Source of the DNA: Planctomycetota bacterium
GTDB lineage: Bacteria > Planctomycetota > UBA1135 > JACQFD01
Direction of reading: 5' to 3'
Length of the DNA: 64,000 bases
NCBI GenBank assembly: GCA_016792805.1
Contig: JAEUHX010000087.1
Span: 176,655-240,654, forward strand
A program made the position numbers and the translations under genes. The notes beneath the pieces were generated by a model. It was not told where the DNA came from and did not search any database. It was given only the letters and a program-made list of their open reading frames with translations. Shown here piece after piece: positions 1 to 7,888 of this stretch. Every line of letters starts with the position of its first letter. Positions within the stretch are counted from its first letter, which is position 1.

Positions 1-548
1 TTGCCACAGATATCTACCTGCATGACACCTACTTCGTCGTCGGACACTTCCACCTGACGATGGCCGCCGCAGTGCTCTTCGGCTCCTTCGCCGCCATCTA
101 CTTCTGGTTCCCGAAGATGTTCGGACGAATGATGAACGAAACGCTCGGAAAGTTGCACTTCTGGGCGACGCTCATCCCGCTCACGGCGCTCTTCTGTATG
201 ATGTTCGTCGTGGGCTACTCGGGCATGCACCGCCGAATCTATAACGTGCTCGAGTATCAGTACCTGCTGCCGCTGCAGCCGCTGAACCAGTGGATCACGA
301 TTGCCGCGCTCGCGATGGGCGCCGCGCAGTTCCTCTTCGTGATTAACTTCCTCTCGAGCCTGTTCGCCGGCTCCAAGGCGACCGACAACCCCTGGGAAGT
401 CGGCACGCTCGAGTGGTCGATTCCTTCGCCGCCGCCTTACTACAACTACCTACAGATTCCGGTGGTGAAGAACGGCCCCCACGAGTTCAGCCATCCGCGG
501 CTCAAGACCAAGGATTGGCTCGGACAGGCCGAGGAAGTGCCGGCCTAA
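1..548 (+). CDS. ctaD: Cytochrome c oxidase subunit I, C-terminal part (cut by window edge)
   Basis: The frame is open from base 3 and encodes about 181 residues. It begins inside the conserved subunit I segment ending in the His-Phe-His pair (residues 15-17), which in this family ligates haem a3 and haem a. Three hydrophobic helices follow, then a hydrophilic proline-rich tail typical of bacterial aa3/caa3 subunit I. This is the catalytic membrane subunit that reduces O2 and pumps protons. Only the last third of the usual 520-600 residues is present, because the gene starts before the window. It leads an operon with subunits III and IV, a dihaem cytochrome and SCO. Subunit II is not in the window and probably lies upstream. 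Confidence 0.93.
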   Translation, partial: ATDIYLHDTYFVVGHFHLTMAAAVLFGSFAAIYFWFPKMFGRMMNETLGKLHFWATLIPLTALFCMMFVVGYSGMHRRIYNVLEYQYLLPLQPLNQWITIAALAMGAAQFLFVINFLSSLFAGSKATDNPWEVGTLEWSIPSPPPYYNYLQIPVVKNGPHEFSHPRLKTKDWLGQAEEVPA

Positions 549-572
549 GGGCCAAGCATTCGTAACCTCCGG

Positions 573-1223
573 ATGACCTCCGCAGCCGCAACCCCAACTT
601 TCGCGCGCGAGATGCTCGTGAGCCCGCTCACTGGGCCGTCCAAGCGCAGCGAAGCCGACGCACGCGTCGGAATGATGATCTTCCTCGCTTCCTGGGGGAT
701 GGTCTTCCTGACGCTTTTCTTTGCGTCGACGGTGCTGCGGCTGCGCGCTGGCGCTTGGCCGCCTCCCGATTCGCCGCTTCTGCCCTCAGCTACACAAAAC
801 TCGGCGTGGGCGATCACGGCGGCGATTCTTGCGAGCAGCTTCGCCCTCCATCGCGCTGGGAAACTCGCTCGCGCGGGCCGCTCGACTGCGGCGCGCCTCG
901 CCTACTCCGCGACGATGCTCCTCGGCTGCCTCTTTTTTGTGCTGCAAGTTTACTCCTGGGTGGAGGCCGCCCGAGCAGGCGTCGAGCTTCAGGGGAGCAT
1001 CTATGGCGGCCTCTTCTATGCGCTGACGGCGTTCCACGCGGCGCACGTTCTGGCGGGTCTTGGCGCACTCATCTGGGCGCTTCCGTCGGTCACGCGCATC
1101 GCCGATGCGGGCTCCGCGGAAGAGACCCTGCGCGACCGCATCCGCCTCTCGTCGGCAGCGAGCTTCTGGCATTTCGTCGACCTCGCCTGGATCGCGACGT
1201 TCCTCGCGGTCTTCCTTGTGTAG
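573..1223 (+). CDS. Haem-copper oxidase subunit III (first of two)
   Basis: This 216-residue membrane protein lies 24 bases after subunit I. About five hydrophobic helices are visible. Two conserved subunit III blocks stand out: an FHAAHVLAG-type segment near residue 150 and the C-terminal SFWHFVDLAWI block. Subunit III stabilises the oxidase and holds lipids near the proton entry path. It is not a copy of the subunit III at 3467-4186: the N-terminus, loops and length all differ, although both keep the terminal WHFVDL motif. It may form a two-part subunit III with the other gene or serve another oxidase form. Confidence 0.88.
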   Translation: MTSAAATPTFAREMLVSPLTGPSKRSEADARVGMMIFLASWGMVFLTLFFASTVLRLRAGAWPPPDSPLLPSATQNSAWAITAAILASSFALHRAGKLARAGRSTAARLAYSATMLLGCLFFVLQVYSWVEAARAGVELQGSIYGGLFYALTAFHAAHVLAGLGALIWALPSVTRIADAGSAEETLRDRIRLSSAASFWHFVDLAWIATFLAVFLV

Positions 1224-1277
1224 ATCCCCATCCGATTCGCAATCCAGCTTCGAGCTCCTTCTTACAGATCCAACGGT

Positions 1278-2357
1278 ATGGCTTTCCGCCTCTCGACGAA
1301 TCTGACCCGCATCACTCTTCTCGTGGGCCTCGGCATGGCCCTCGGCGCGAGCGCCTGCGAGCCGATGTTCCGGCCGAAGACGTTCACGGACTATGTGTTT
1401 AATGAAGATGGCGAGCGCGAAACGGTGAAGAACGCCGCCGGCGAGGCGAAACTCGACTCGCACGGACGCCCCATCTACAAGACGCAGGAGGTGTCCGAGG
1501 TGAAGTTCGCCGAGGGCACCCTCACGGTGAGCGCCGAGAAGCTCAATAAAGGCAAGGAGATCTATCGCGCGCACTGCATGCAGTGCCACGGCATCCACGG
1601 AGAAGGAGATGGCTGGTCTTCGGTGGGGCTCATCCCGCCGCCGCGCAACTTCGCCGCGTCATTCATTGTGTTCAAGTTCGCCCACGTGCAGGCGAACATG
1701 GTCCCCAACGATGAGGATCTGAAGCGCACGCTGCGCAACGGCCTCCACGGCACGGCGATGCTCCCGTGGGGACTCAACGAGGAGCGCCTCGACGAGGTGC
1801 TCCAGTACATCAAGACGTTTTCGAAGCGGTGGCGCGATGAGAAGCCTTCGGAGGCCATCGCGCTCGCCCCCGATCCGTTCGGCCCCGCGAAGGCTGCCGA
1901 GGCCATCGAGAAAGGAAAAGTGCTGTTCCACACGAAGTTCGAGTGCGCCCAGTGCCACCCGGCTTATGTGTCGCAGGACGAGATCAATCAATTCCTCAAG
2001 ACCGAGGGAAAGCCTCCCAAGACTCCGCGTCCCGATGCTCACTGGTCCGTCGCCAAGACGAGCGACGCATATAAAGCGAACATCACTCCGCCGGACTTCA
2101 CGTGGCACGACCTGCGGTCGGTGCACAAGCCGAAGGACACAAGCCCTGCGGAGATGAGCAAGCGGCTCGAGTCGCTCTATTTCGCGATCGCGATGGGCAT
2201 CGGCGGCACCGCCATGCCGACGTGGAAGAATGCACAGATTCCCGAGCGCGACGGCGAGATTTGGGCCGTCGCCTACTACGTGAGTTCACTCATCGACCTG
2301 CGCGGCGATGAGGCGAAGCGCGCGGCGTTCTGGTCGAAGCTCCGCGGCCAGAACTAA
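1278..2357 (+). CDS. Dihaem cytochrome c, membrane or periplasmic
   Basis: The 359-residue protein has two class I cytochrome c domains. The haem sites are CMQCH at residues 100-104 and CAQCH at 223-227. Each domain is followed by a GTAM-x-W type segment whose methionine is the likely sixth haem ligand. A hydrophobic N-terminal stretch ends at GASAC, either a signal peptide or a weak lipobox. In this operon it probably carries electrons from a quinol-oxidising complex to the oxidase. The domain between the signal and the first haem (residues 28-90) resembles nothing I recognise. Confidence 0.88.
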   Translation: MAFRLSTNLTRITLLVGLGMALGASACEPMFRPKTFTDYVFNEDGERETVKNAAGEAKLDSHGRPIYKTQEVSEVKFAEGTLTVSAEKLNKGKEIYRAHCMQCHGIHGEGDGWSSVGLIPPPRNFAASFIVFKFAHVQANMVPNDEDLKRTLRNGLHGTAMLPWGLNEERLDEVLQYIKTFSKRWRDEKPSEAIALAPDPFGPAKAAEAIEKGKVLFHTKFECAQCHPAYVSQDEINQFLKTEGKPPKTPRPDAHWSVAKTSDAYKANITPPDFTWHDLRSVHKPKDTSPAEMSKRLESLYFAIAMGIGGTAMPTWKNAQIPERDGEIWAVAYYVSSLIDLRGDEAKRAAFWSKLRGQN

Positions 2358-2393
2358 TCCCGACCGCTTTCGAAGAGGCTCACATTTCTCACG

Positions 2394-3131
2394 ATGCCGT
2401 ACGATCCCGCGAAACAGCAGCCGAACGCCTTCGAGCGCCGCATCTCCGCGCTCGTGGGAAGCCGGCTCTTCTGGTGCGCGGTGGTCTTGGGCGCCGTCGC
2501 GATCCCGCTTGGAAAGGCGCTTCAGACGGAACTGCCGGCGCTGCCGCCGAAGATTCGACAAATCCCCAGCTTCACGCTGCTCGATCAGGACGGCAAGCCG
2601 TTCGGCAGCGAGCAGCTCCGCGGAAAACTCTGGGTTGCGAACTTTGTGTACACGAGCTGCTCCACGGTCTGCCCTAAGCTCACCAAAGCGATGCAGACCG
2701 TGCAGTATCGCGCTCGCAACATGAAGGGATTCGTGCACCTCGCGAGCTTCACGGTCGACCCCAAGCACGACACGCCGCCCGTTTTGTACGATTTCGCGAA
2801 GCGCAACCACGCTCTTGGCAACGGCGACTGGTCGTTCGTGACCGGCGAGCTCGAGCCGCTGCGGCAACTCGTGAAGCGTGGCTTCGGGCTCGGGATGGAC
2901 CGCCACGACGACGCCGACGTCGGCGTGATCGTCTCGAAGGATCCGGCCATGGAGCTGTTCGATATCTCCCATGGCCAGCAGCTCGTACTCGTCGACCCGG
3001 AGATGTGGATTCGGGGACTGTACGATCCCGACAAGCCCGGGCTCGATCGCTTGCTGTGCGACATGGGGCTCGTCGCGAACGTCGAGCGCAATGTCCGCAT
3101 CACGCCTGCCCCGACGGGCGCCGCCCGCTGA
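2394..3131 (+). CDS. SCO1/SenC family copper chaperone
   Basis: This 245-residue protein has one N-terminal membrane anchor (about residues 25-42) and a thioredoxin-like domain. The SCO copper site is complete: CSTVC at residues 89-93 followed by Pro, and a His at residue 193 in a SHGQQLVLVDPE context. SCO proteins deliver copper to, or reduce cysteines of, the CuA site of oxidase subunit II. Its place inside the oxidase operon fits that role. Start and length are normal for the family. Confidence 0.92.
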   Translation: MPYDPAKQQPNAFERRISALVGSRLFWCAVVLGAVAIPLGKALQTELPALPPKIRQIPSFTLLDQDGKPFGSEQLRGKLWVANFVYTSCSTVCPKLTKAMQTVQYRARNMKGFVHLASFTVDPKHDTPPVLYDFAKRNHALGNGDWSFVTGELEPLRQLVKRGFGLGMDRHDDADVGVIVSKDPAMELFDISHGQQLVLVDPEMWIRGLYDPDKPGLDRLLCDMGLVANVERNVRITPAPTGAAR

Positions 3132-3206
3132 CCTGCACGGCCCCCACCCCGCGACATCACAATTCACAAGCTAAGAATCAACGAACTCGAAACCCTCTCG
3201 CCGTTC

Positions 3207-3380
3207 ATGATCAAGCATTCGCTCTGGATCACGCTGCTCTGCTGCGTTCCCTATTTTGTGTTCTTCGGATTGCGGGAGACGCACATCCCGGGGTTCGCGC
3301 TGCTCGGCATGGCGCTCTTCCTCGTGCTCGTGCTTCTCTACTACGTGCTCTTCAAGGCGACAGAACTGCCGAAGAAGTAG
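3207..3380 (+). CDS. Small two-helix membrane protein of the oxidase operon
   Basis: This short frame encodes 57 residues starting MIKHSLWITLL and ending ATELPKK. Two hydrophobic helices (about residues 5-21 and 29-49) are joined by a short loop. It lies between SCO and the second subunit III in the same direction, with 75 bases before and 86 after, so it is probably co-transcribed. Small accessory subunits are common in caa3/cbb3-type oxidase operons, but I cannot assign this one to a named family. A 14-base sequence is repeated across its stop codon (3366-3379 and 3383-3396). Confidence 0.65.
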   Translation: MIKHSLWITLLCCVPYFVFFGLRETHIPGFALLGMALFLVLVLLYYVLFKATELPKK

Positions 3381-3396
3381 TGCTGCCGAAGAAGTA
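3366..3396 (+). repeat. Tandem 14-base repeat over a stop codon
   Basis: The 14-mer ctgccgaagaagta occurs at 3366-3379 and again at 3383-3396. The first copy contains most of the stop codon of the 57-residue membrane protein. The repeat period is 17 bases, so loss or gain of a unit would shift the reading frame and change the C-terminus. It looks like a slippage duplication. Confidence 0.85.
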
Positions 3397-3466
3397 ATCT
3401 TCGCGCGCCCCTTCGAGCCGCTCCCTTCCGAATTCAGCCCCTGACACTCCGCCTCCCCATTTCTGC

Positions 3467-4186
3467 ATGAGCCACGCGCCCGCCGCCTCCCACGCCGGAC
3501 ACAACCACGGTTCCGGCCACGGTCATGACCATGGTTCCGAGCATGGCCATTCGAGCATCGGTCATGTGATCGATCACGATTTCGGAGCCGCCACCAATGG
3601 GAAGATCGCCATGTGGATCTTCCTCGTGACGGACGGCCTCACGTTCGCGGGCCTTCTGCTCGGCTACGGCTACCTGCGCATGCGCAACCCGCAGTGGCCA
3701 AATCCCCAGGAACTCCTCGGCATTGCATTGACCGGCGCGGCGACGTTCCTGCTCATCTGCAGCTCCCTCAGCATGGTGCTGTCGCTCGCGGCGGCCGCAG
3801 AAAAGAAGAAGAGCAGCATGCTGATGTGGCTCTTCCTCACAGCGCTCGGCGGCGCGGGATTCCTCGGGATTCAATATTACGAATATTCCCACCTAGTGCA
3901 TGAAGGGATGACGATCTCCGGGCTTGCGAAGCCCGAGCACCTCGAGGGCGCATGGCGCTTTGCCGGGGTCCCCGAGAATTTCGCGTCGACCTTCTACATC
4001 GTGACTGGCTTCCACGGCCTGCACGTCACAACGGGCGTGATCTATCTGTTGGTTCTGCTGATCAAGGGCATGAGGCAGCGCGAGATCACGCCCGAGTTCT
4101 ATAACGTCCTCGAGATCGGCGGCCTCTTCTGGCACTTCGTTGACCTCGTCTGGATTCTTGTGTTCACTTTCATCTATCTCGTCTGA
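3467..4186 (+). CDS. ctaE: Cytochrome c oxidase subunit III (second of two)
   Basis: The 239-residue protein has a His/Gly-rich N-terminal tail (residues 2-30) that could bind metal, then five clear membrane helices. The segments FYIVTGFHGLHV and GGLFWHFVDLVWI are diagnostic for subunit III. It is followed 45 bases later by subunit IV, the usual III-IV order of bacterial caa3-type oxidases. It is more family-typical than the 573-1223 gene, so I give it the symbol. The His-rich leader is unusual for the family. Confidence 0.92.
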   Translation: MSHAPAASHAGHNHGSGHGHDHGSEHGHSSIGHVIDHDFGAATNGKIAMWIFLVTDGLTFAGLLLGYGYLRMRNPQWPNPQELLGIALTGAATFLLICSSLSMVLSLAAAAEKKKSSMLMWLFLTALGGAGFLGIQYYEYSHLVHEGMTISGLAKPEHLEGAWRFAGVPENFASTFYIVTGFHGLHVTTGVIYLLVLLIKGMRQREITPEFYNVLEIGGLFWHFVDLVWILVFTFIYLV

Positions 4187-4231
4187 TCAGCGCCGACCCT
4201 TCGCAAGCCCATCCACGGAACGCGTGCACTG

Positions 4232-4594
4232 ATGTCCTCGAGCCACAGCCGCAAGACCTACATCGCCGTCTTCTTTGCGCTCGGCGTGCTGACGCTGATC
4301 GAGATCTGGATTCCGGGATTTGCCAACAAATACGGCAACTCGGCTTCGGTCACTCAGAAGCTCTTCGCCCAGTACAACGCCCACTGGTCGACGTGGGCGC
4401 TCTACGCCCTCTCGATCGCGAAGGCCGGCATCGTCGGTGCGTATTTCATGCACCTGAAGCACGAGACGAAGTGGCTGAAGTTCATTGCCATTCTCCCGGC
4501 GATCGCGGCGTTCTATGCGTTCGTGCTCGGCGCGGAGACGCTCTTCCGCTTCTATATGGAAAACAACCCGACGCTGATGTCACAGATCAAATAG
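4232..4594 (+). CDS. Cytochrome c oxidase subunit IV, prokaryotic type
   Basis: This 120-residue protein has three membrane helices, with the conserved AYFMHLKHE stretch between helices two and three, typical of the prokaryotic COX4 family (CtaF/CoxD-like). It is an accessory subunit that helps assemble the CuB centre of subunit I. It lies between subunit III and a small CPAC protein, with only four bases to the latter. Confidence 0.88.
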   Translation: MSSSHSRKTYIAVFFALGVLTLIEIWIPGFANKYGNSASVTQKLFAQYNAHWSTWALYALSIAKAGIVGAYFMHLKHETKWLKFIAILPAIAAFYAFVLGAETLFRFYMENNPTLMSQIK

Positions 4595-4598
4595 GCAA

Positions 4599-4796
4599 AT
4601 GCGCTCGACGATTCGGTGGATGTTCTTCGGCGCAGCAGCCTGCGGGCTGCTGGCGCCGGCGGCATCTGCGTGCCCCGCCTGCGGCATTGGCGACGGACTG
4701 AGCATCGCCGCATTAGTAACCTACGGCCTCTTCATGGCGACGCCGTTCGCGCTGTTCTACGGCGTCTATCGTTACATTAAGTCGCAGGACCGATAG
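4599..4796 (+). CDS. Small secreted/membrane CPAC protein ending the oxidase operon
   Basis: The 65-residue protein has a signal peptide (residues 1-24, cleavage after ASA), a CPAC motif at 25-28 and one membrane helix at about 34-56. It starts four bases after subunit IV, so it is surely co-transcribed. The CPAC motif just outside the membrane suggests redox or metal handling in oxidase assembly, but that is inference. Its last 40 codons are duplicated, with decay, at 7577-7705. Its 3' end overlaps the convergent HTH gene by 20 bases, which fits element insertion at the end of this gene. Confidence 0.7.
   Translation: MRSTIRWMFFGAAACGLLAPAASACPACGIGDGLSIAALVTYGLFMATPFALFYGVYRYIKSQDR
4682..4795 (+). 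repeat. Left copy of a roughly 115-base imperfect direct repeat
   Basis: This stretch, the 3' part of the CPAC gene, matches 7582-7702 in the same orientation at roughly 87 percent identity by eye, without long gaps. The two copies bound the low-GC segment holding the HTH gene and a small membrane protein gene. The left copy is intact; the right one is broken. Confidence 0.85.
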
Positions 4797-6297
4797 GAGC
4801 CCCAGAGGGTACGCCGCCGCTCCAACTTGTTCGCGGAGGAGATTCCCAGTCGGATTGTCGGGGATATGTGGCTCGCCAGATCTCAGGTACTGTGAGTCGA
4901 TCAGGGTTGCCCAGCAGGTCCTTTGCCCAACGCAGAAGCTCCTCCTGAACAACGTTCTGGTGCCGGTGCGGAGGTATTAGATCAATGAGACACTCCGACA
5001 GCCATGCCTGAACCTGTTTGGGGAGGCCCTCGGTGAGCTTCGAGACTGCCGGCCTGTCTGAAATTAGGTATCTCTCGAAGGCTTCCCTGAGAAATGAGTT
5101 CCAACGAGAGTCGTCCCGGCGGCTCGCTATGCCCACGTTGAATCTGGGAAATTCCTCGAAGTCAGCGCCTCGATACGATTCATACGAGCATCCCAGGAGG
5201 TCAACCTCCAACCCGTCCCGCAGCCTTGGAGGGAACAAGAGCTGCGCAGGTACCCGACTGGACCGCAGTTCCGCGAAGACACTGATGCAAGTGAACTCGT
5301 CTGCAAATAGGACTGGCATCTTGCCTAAGTGCTTTCGACCTATCTGCTGCATGAACTCAGCTATCCTCTGGACAGAGTATACATCGATGGCCTCGATGAG
5401 ATCGGTGGATACTCCTAGGCCATGCTGAAGATACAAGCCGCCAACCTCAGGCAGATATGCAACTGGAGCGATGTCCGACAGGTATTCACTTAAGACGCTC
5501 GCCTTCAATTTTCCACGACGGTCCGGGCGTGGATTGAGCTGGGATCCAAGCGATCGCTCCTCCAGGAGTCCTTGGATCGCTCTCCTGTAGCGTCCTGCAT
5601 CAGTTGCGTCTCGCAGAATTCCAACCGCATTTATTGATACTGTGAATGGTGATGGCAGGAATGAGAAAGTCGCGAGTCGATTGACCGTCTCCAGCATGTT
5701 GACAACCAAGTGCGGCTCGCCATCTGCATTGTTGAGCTTGATTGCTTTCCGAGGGTCAAAAAACGCGTCTAGGTCACTCTGCTTCATCTGCGAGATCCTT
5801 CCGAGCTTGAGCCCTGCGATTCCAGCGTACGCCAAGAATCTGCGGACAATCACATCAAAAAAACCAAACGCCCACGGTGTCGGATAACCATCTCTCTCAA
5901 TTCGAGCGGCACGCTTTCCGAGAAGGGGCCATTGGTGCCAGCCAGAGACTCGAATCTCCTCCTGCTCTATGCAGATCTGCCGGAAGATGTCGTCACCTCC
6001 AGACCGTCGTGCGATCTCGACTTCCAATCCGAATGTTCTCAGGAATCCTTCCCGGAATGTGCCATCGATACCGTTGGCTAGGGCCAATAAGGCCTTCTTC
6101 CCAGGACTGGTCCGACCACTAATAATATTGCTGAAGGCGGCGTAGGACAGATTGATCTGCTTACTCTTGAGCCAGCGAGAATACGCTCCCCGAGGGGCCA
6201 CTGGCCTGCCTGTCTCCGTTGACGCTTTCTCCAGACCGCCGTGCTTTTCCAAGTACTCACGAAGTTGATCGGCAAGGTTACTATTTTTCGCAGCCAT
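4777..6297 (-). CDS. Unknown 506-residue protein with N-terminal helix-turn-helix
   Basis: The ATG at 6297 is preferred; the longer frame begins at a GTG with no better upstream site. Residues about 30-60 read like an HTH of the lambda-repressor kind (a YAAFSNIISG core followed by a regular helix). The remaining 440 residues match no family I know and hold no membrane helix, Walker motif or nuclease signature. Base composition is visibly lower in GC than in the flanking genes, and codon use is more relaxed. With the duplicated gene end on its far side, this points to horizontal acquisition. It could be a regulator or part of a mobile or defence cargo. No integrase is visible beside it. Confidence 0.7.
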   Translation of the reverse strand: MAAKNSNLADQLREYLEKHGGLEKASTETGRPVAPRGAYSRWLKSKQINLSYAAFSNIISGRTSPGKKALLALANGIDGTFREGFLRTFGLEVEIARRSGGDDIFRQICIEQEEIRVSGWHQWPLLGKRAARIERDGYPTPWAFGFFDVIVRRFLAYAGIAGLKLGRISQMKQSDLDAFFDPRKAIKLNNADGEPHLVVNMLETVNRLATFSFLPSPFTVSINAVGILRDATDAGRYRRAIQGLLEERSLGSQLNPRPDRRGKLKASVLSEYLSDIAPVAYLPEVGGLYLQHGLGVSTDLIEAIDVYSVQRIAEFMQQIGRKHLGKMPVLFADEFTCISVFAELRSSRVPAQLLFPPRLRDGLEVDLLGCSYESYRGADFEEFPRFNVGIASRRDDSRWNSFLREAFERYLISDRPAVSKLTEGLPKQVQAWLSECLIDLIPPHRHQNVVQEELLRWAKDLLGNPDRLTVPEIWRATYPRQSDWESPPRTSWSGGVPSGAPIGPAT

Positions 6298-6715
6298 GGA
6301 GGGCACTTTCTGGAATTCCAGGAATTTACGCACTCAGCGTGGAGCAGAGAGGAGATCCGTGTTGGGCACCGATTGAGCGATGTGGATCGAGAAGCTACCT
6401 GCTCCGCAAGGTAATGCCCTCGCCGGAATAGTGCTCACACTCTCCCCGGGATCTTCTGGCCCGGAGTCGACGTGACGCACGCGATCCGCGGACATTTCAA
6501 GACCCAACGGGACGTGCGATGGTTGCGGCTGGCGACCATGAGGCTCACAATTGCCCATGCGTGATTCGCACTTACAGATTTGTTCCTCTCTCTCATTGGG
6601 GCGAGTTCAACAGCGGTTCGTCGCCGCGTGAGGTCTCAGTGAGTTCTTCTAGGCGCCGATCGCGTGGATGAGTTGGGCGCGCAAGAGCGACGGCTCCGCA
6701 GTTTTCGCTCCTCGG
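6298..6715. other. Gene-free stretch inside the low-GC insert
   Basis: These 418 bases separate the HTH gene from the small membrane protein gene. Short overlapping open frames exist on both strands, but none has a convincing start site, domain or membrane segment. The promoter of the HTH gene should lie near 6300-6400. I see no strong terminator or repeat. Confidence 0.5.
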
Positions 6716-7177
6716 CTAGCAGGTCCAATCGGCTTGTCGATCGAGGTCCATCCGAGAATCGGGCGCGGTGCGATTCAGGTCAGCCAAGTCCTGCTCGCTG
6801 ACACCGAAGTACGGATTGGTGGGCCTGAACTGTGAGCGATGCTTCGAGATGCGATCGTCTCGACCACCGAGATTTTTGATGGCACTGAGTTCGCCGTTGA
6901 AATCGCGGTCCACAGTCGCGCTCTTGGATGTTTTGTTGTTCTTGACTCGCAGCAGCGAGTACACACTGATCGCTCCCGTGGGCGGAGTTCCCCCGCCATT
7001 CGACGTGAGCAACGCGATGAGAATCACGCTCAGAAGAGAGAGCGATCCAAGGGACACTCGGTCGACAGGGCCAGCCTGAAGGATGCAGACTCCGGCACCG
7101 CCGAGCAGGAGCGTTGCGGCCACCGTGAGGCTGTTGCATTGGCGGGCGAGAGACCGAAGGAGCGGGTGAGTAGCCAT
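6716..7177 (-). CDS. Hypothetical small membrane protein
   Basis: The chosen ATG at 7177 has a good ribosome-binding site (GGAGG, seven bases upstream), which favours it over the in-frame start at 7210. The product has 153 residues, with two hydrophobic helices near residues 15-35 and 40-58 and a polar tail of about 95 residues. No family is recognised. It shares orientation and composition with the HTH gene downstream and may belong to the same acquired segment. Several competing frames overlap it, so the call rests on the start site and the membrane helices. Confidence 0.5.
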   Translation of the reverse strand: MATHPLLRSLARQCNSLTVAATLLLGGAGVCILQAGPVDRVSLGSLSLLSVILIALLTSNGGGTPPTGAISVYSLLRVKNNKTSKSATVDRDFNGELSAIKNLGGRDDRISKHRSQFRPTNPYFGVSEQDLADLNRTAPDSRMDLDRQADWTC

Positions 7178-7576
7178 CGGAGAGCCTCCGTAGGAGCGAC
7201 CAGGATCCAACCTGCTCGAATCGCTTCACTCAGAATCGATTCGATTGGGCTGAGCCTAGCTCGACGCGGCGAGTTCCCGCCAGTTCTCAATGGAAGTGCT
7301 TCGCATGTCGTGCGAGGGGCCTAGGGGGGGTCGAGCCGAACCCCTTTGGCGATGCGACAAAGCTCGCCGGTTTGCGTTGGTTCGGAGCCGACGACGCCCC
7401 TTGGATCTCAATATCGAGATGTGTATTGGCGCGGCTCGGACGGGAGGTCACGAATCACAACTCCCAAGTTCGCACACATCCCGAGGGCTCTATCATTGAA
7501 CGGCGCCTACAAGCCAGGCACATCCGCTCTTTGTGGCTGTATCTGGAGAAGCCAATAATTCGAAGGCTACTTGCGA
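7178..7576. other. Gene-free stretch before the duplicated gene end
   Basis: These 399 bases lie between the hypothetical membrane protein gene and the broken copy of the CPAC gene. No frame here is convincing on either strand. A run of seven G occurs at 7324-7330. The region may hold the promoter of the membrane protein gene. Confidence 0.45.
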
Positions 7577-7705
7577 ATCTGCGCCTGCGGCATCGGCGAC
7601 GGGCCGAGTGTCGCCGCATGAGTAACTTACGGCATCTTCATGGCGACGCCGTTCGCACTGGCCTACGACGTCTATCGTTACATTAATCCGCAGGACCGCG
7701 AGTAA
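7577..7705 (+). pseudogene. Broken duplicate of the CPAC gene 3' end
   Basis: From about 7582 the sequence follows the 3' end of the gene at 4599-4796 codon by codon (ACGIGDG, then YGIFMATPFAL, then VYRYI, then QDR) to a stop at 7703-7705. An in-frame TGA at 7618-7620 replaces a Leu codon, and the signal peptide half is missing. This is a decayed partial copy. It marks the right edge of the segment that begins just after the intact gene. Confidence 0.85.
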
Positions 7706-7888
7706 CAGTCCGTGACAGAAGTGCTCCGCAAAGCAAGCACGAGGATTTTTGGCGAGGTCGAGAAGGACCGCCGCAGGCGTAGCCAAGGAGTTACGGCGAG
7801 GCGGTCCGACGATGAGATCGTCAAAAGGCCCGCGTGCGCAGCTCGGATGACTCTTGCCACGGGCTGATAATCGCGGCGCGCGCGAAGC

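Noticed and set aside
786..1598. 270-residue minus-strand frame over oxidase genes
   Set aside because: It lies antisense to subunit III and cytochrome c genes with clear motifs; composition is that of a shadow frame.
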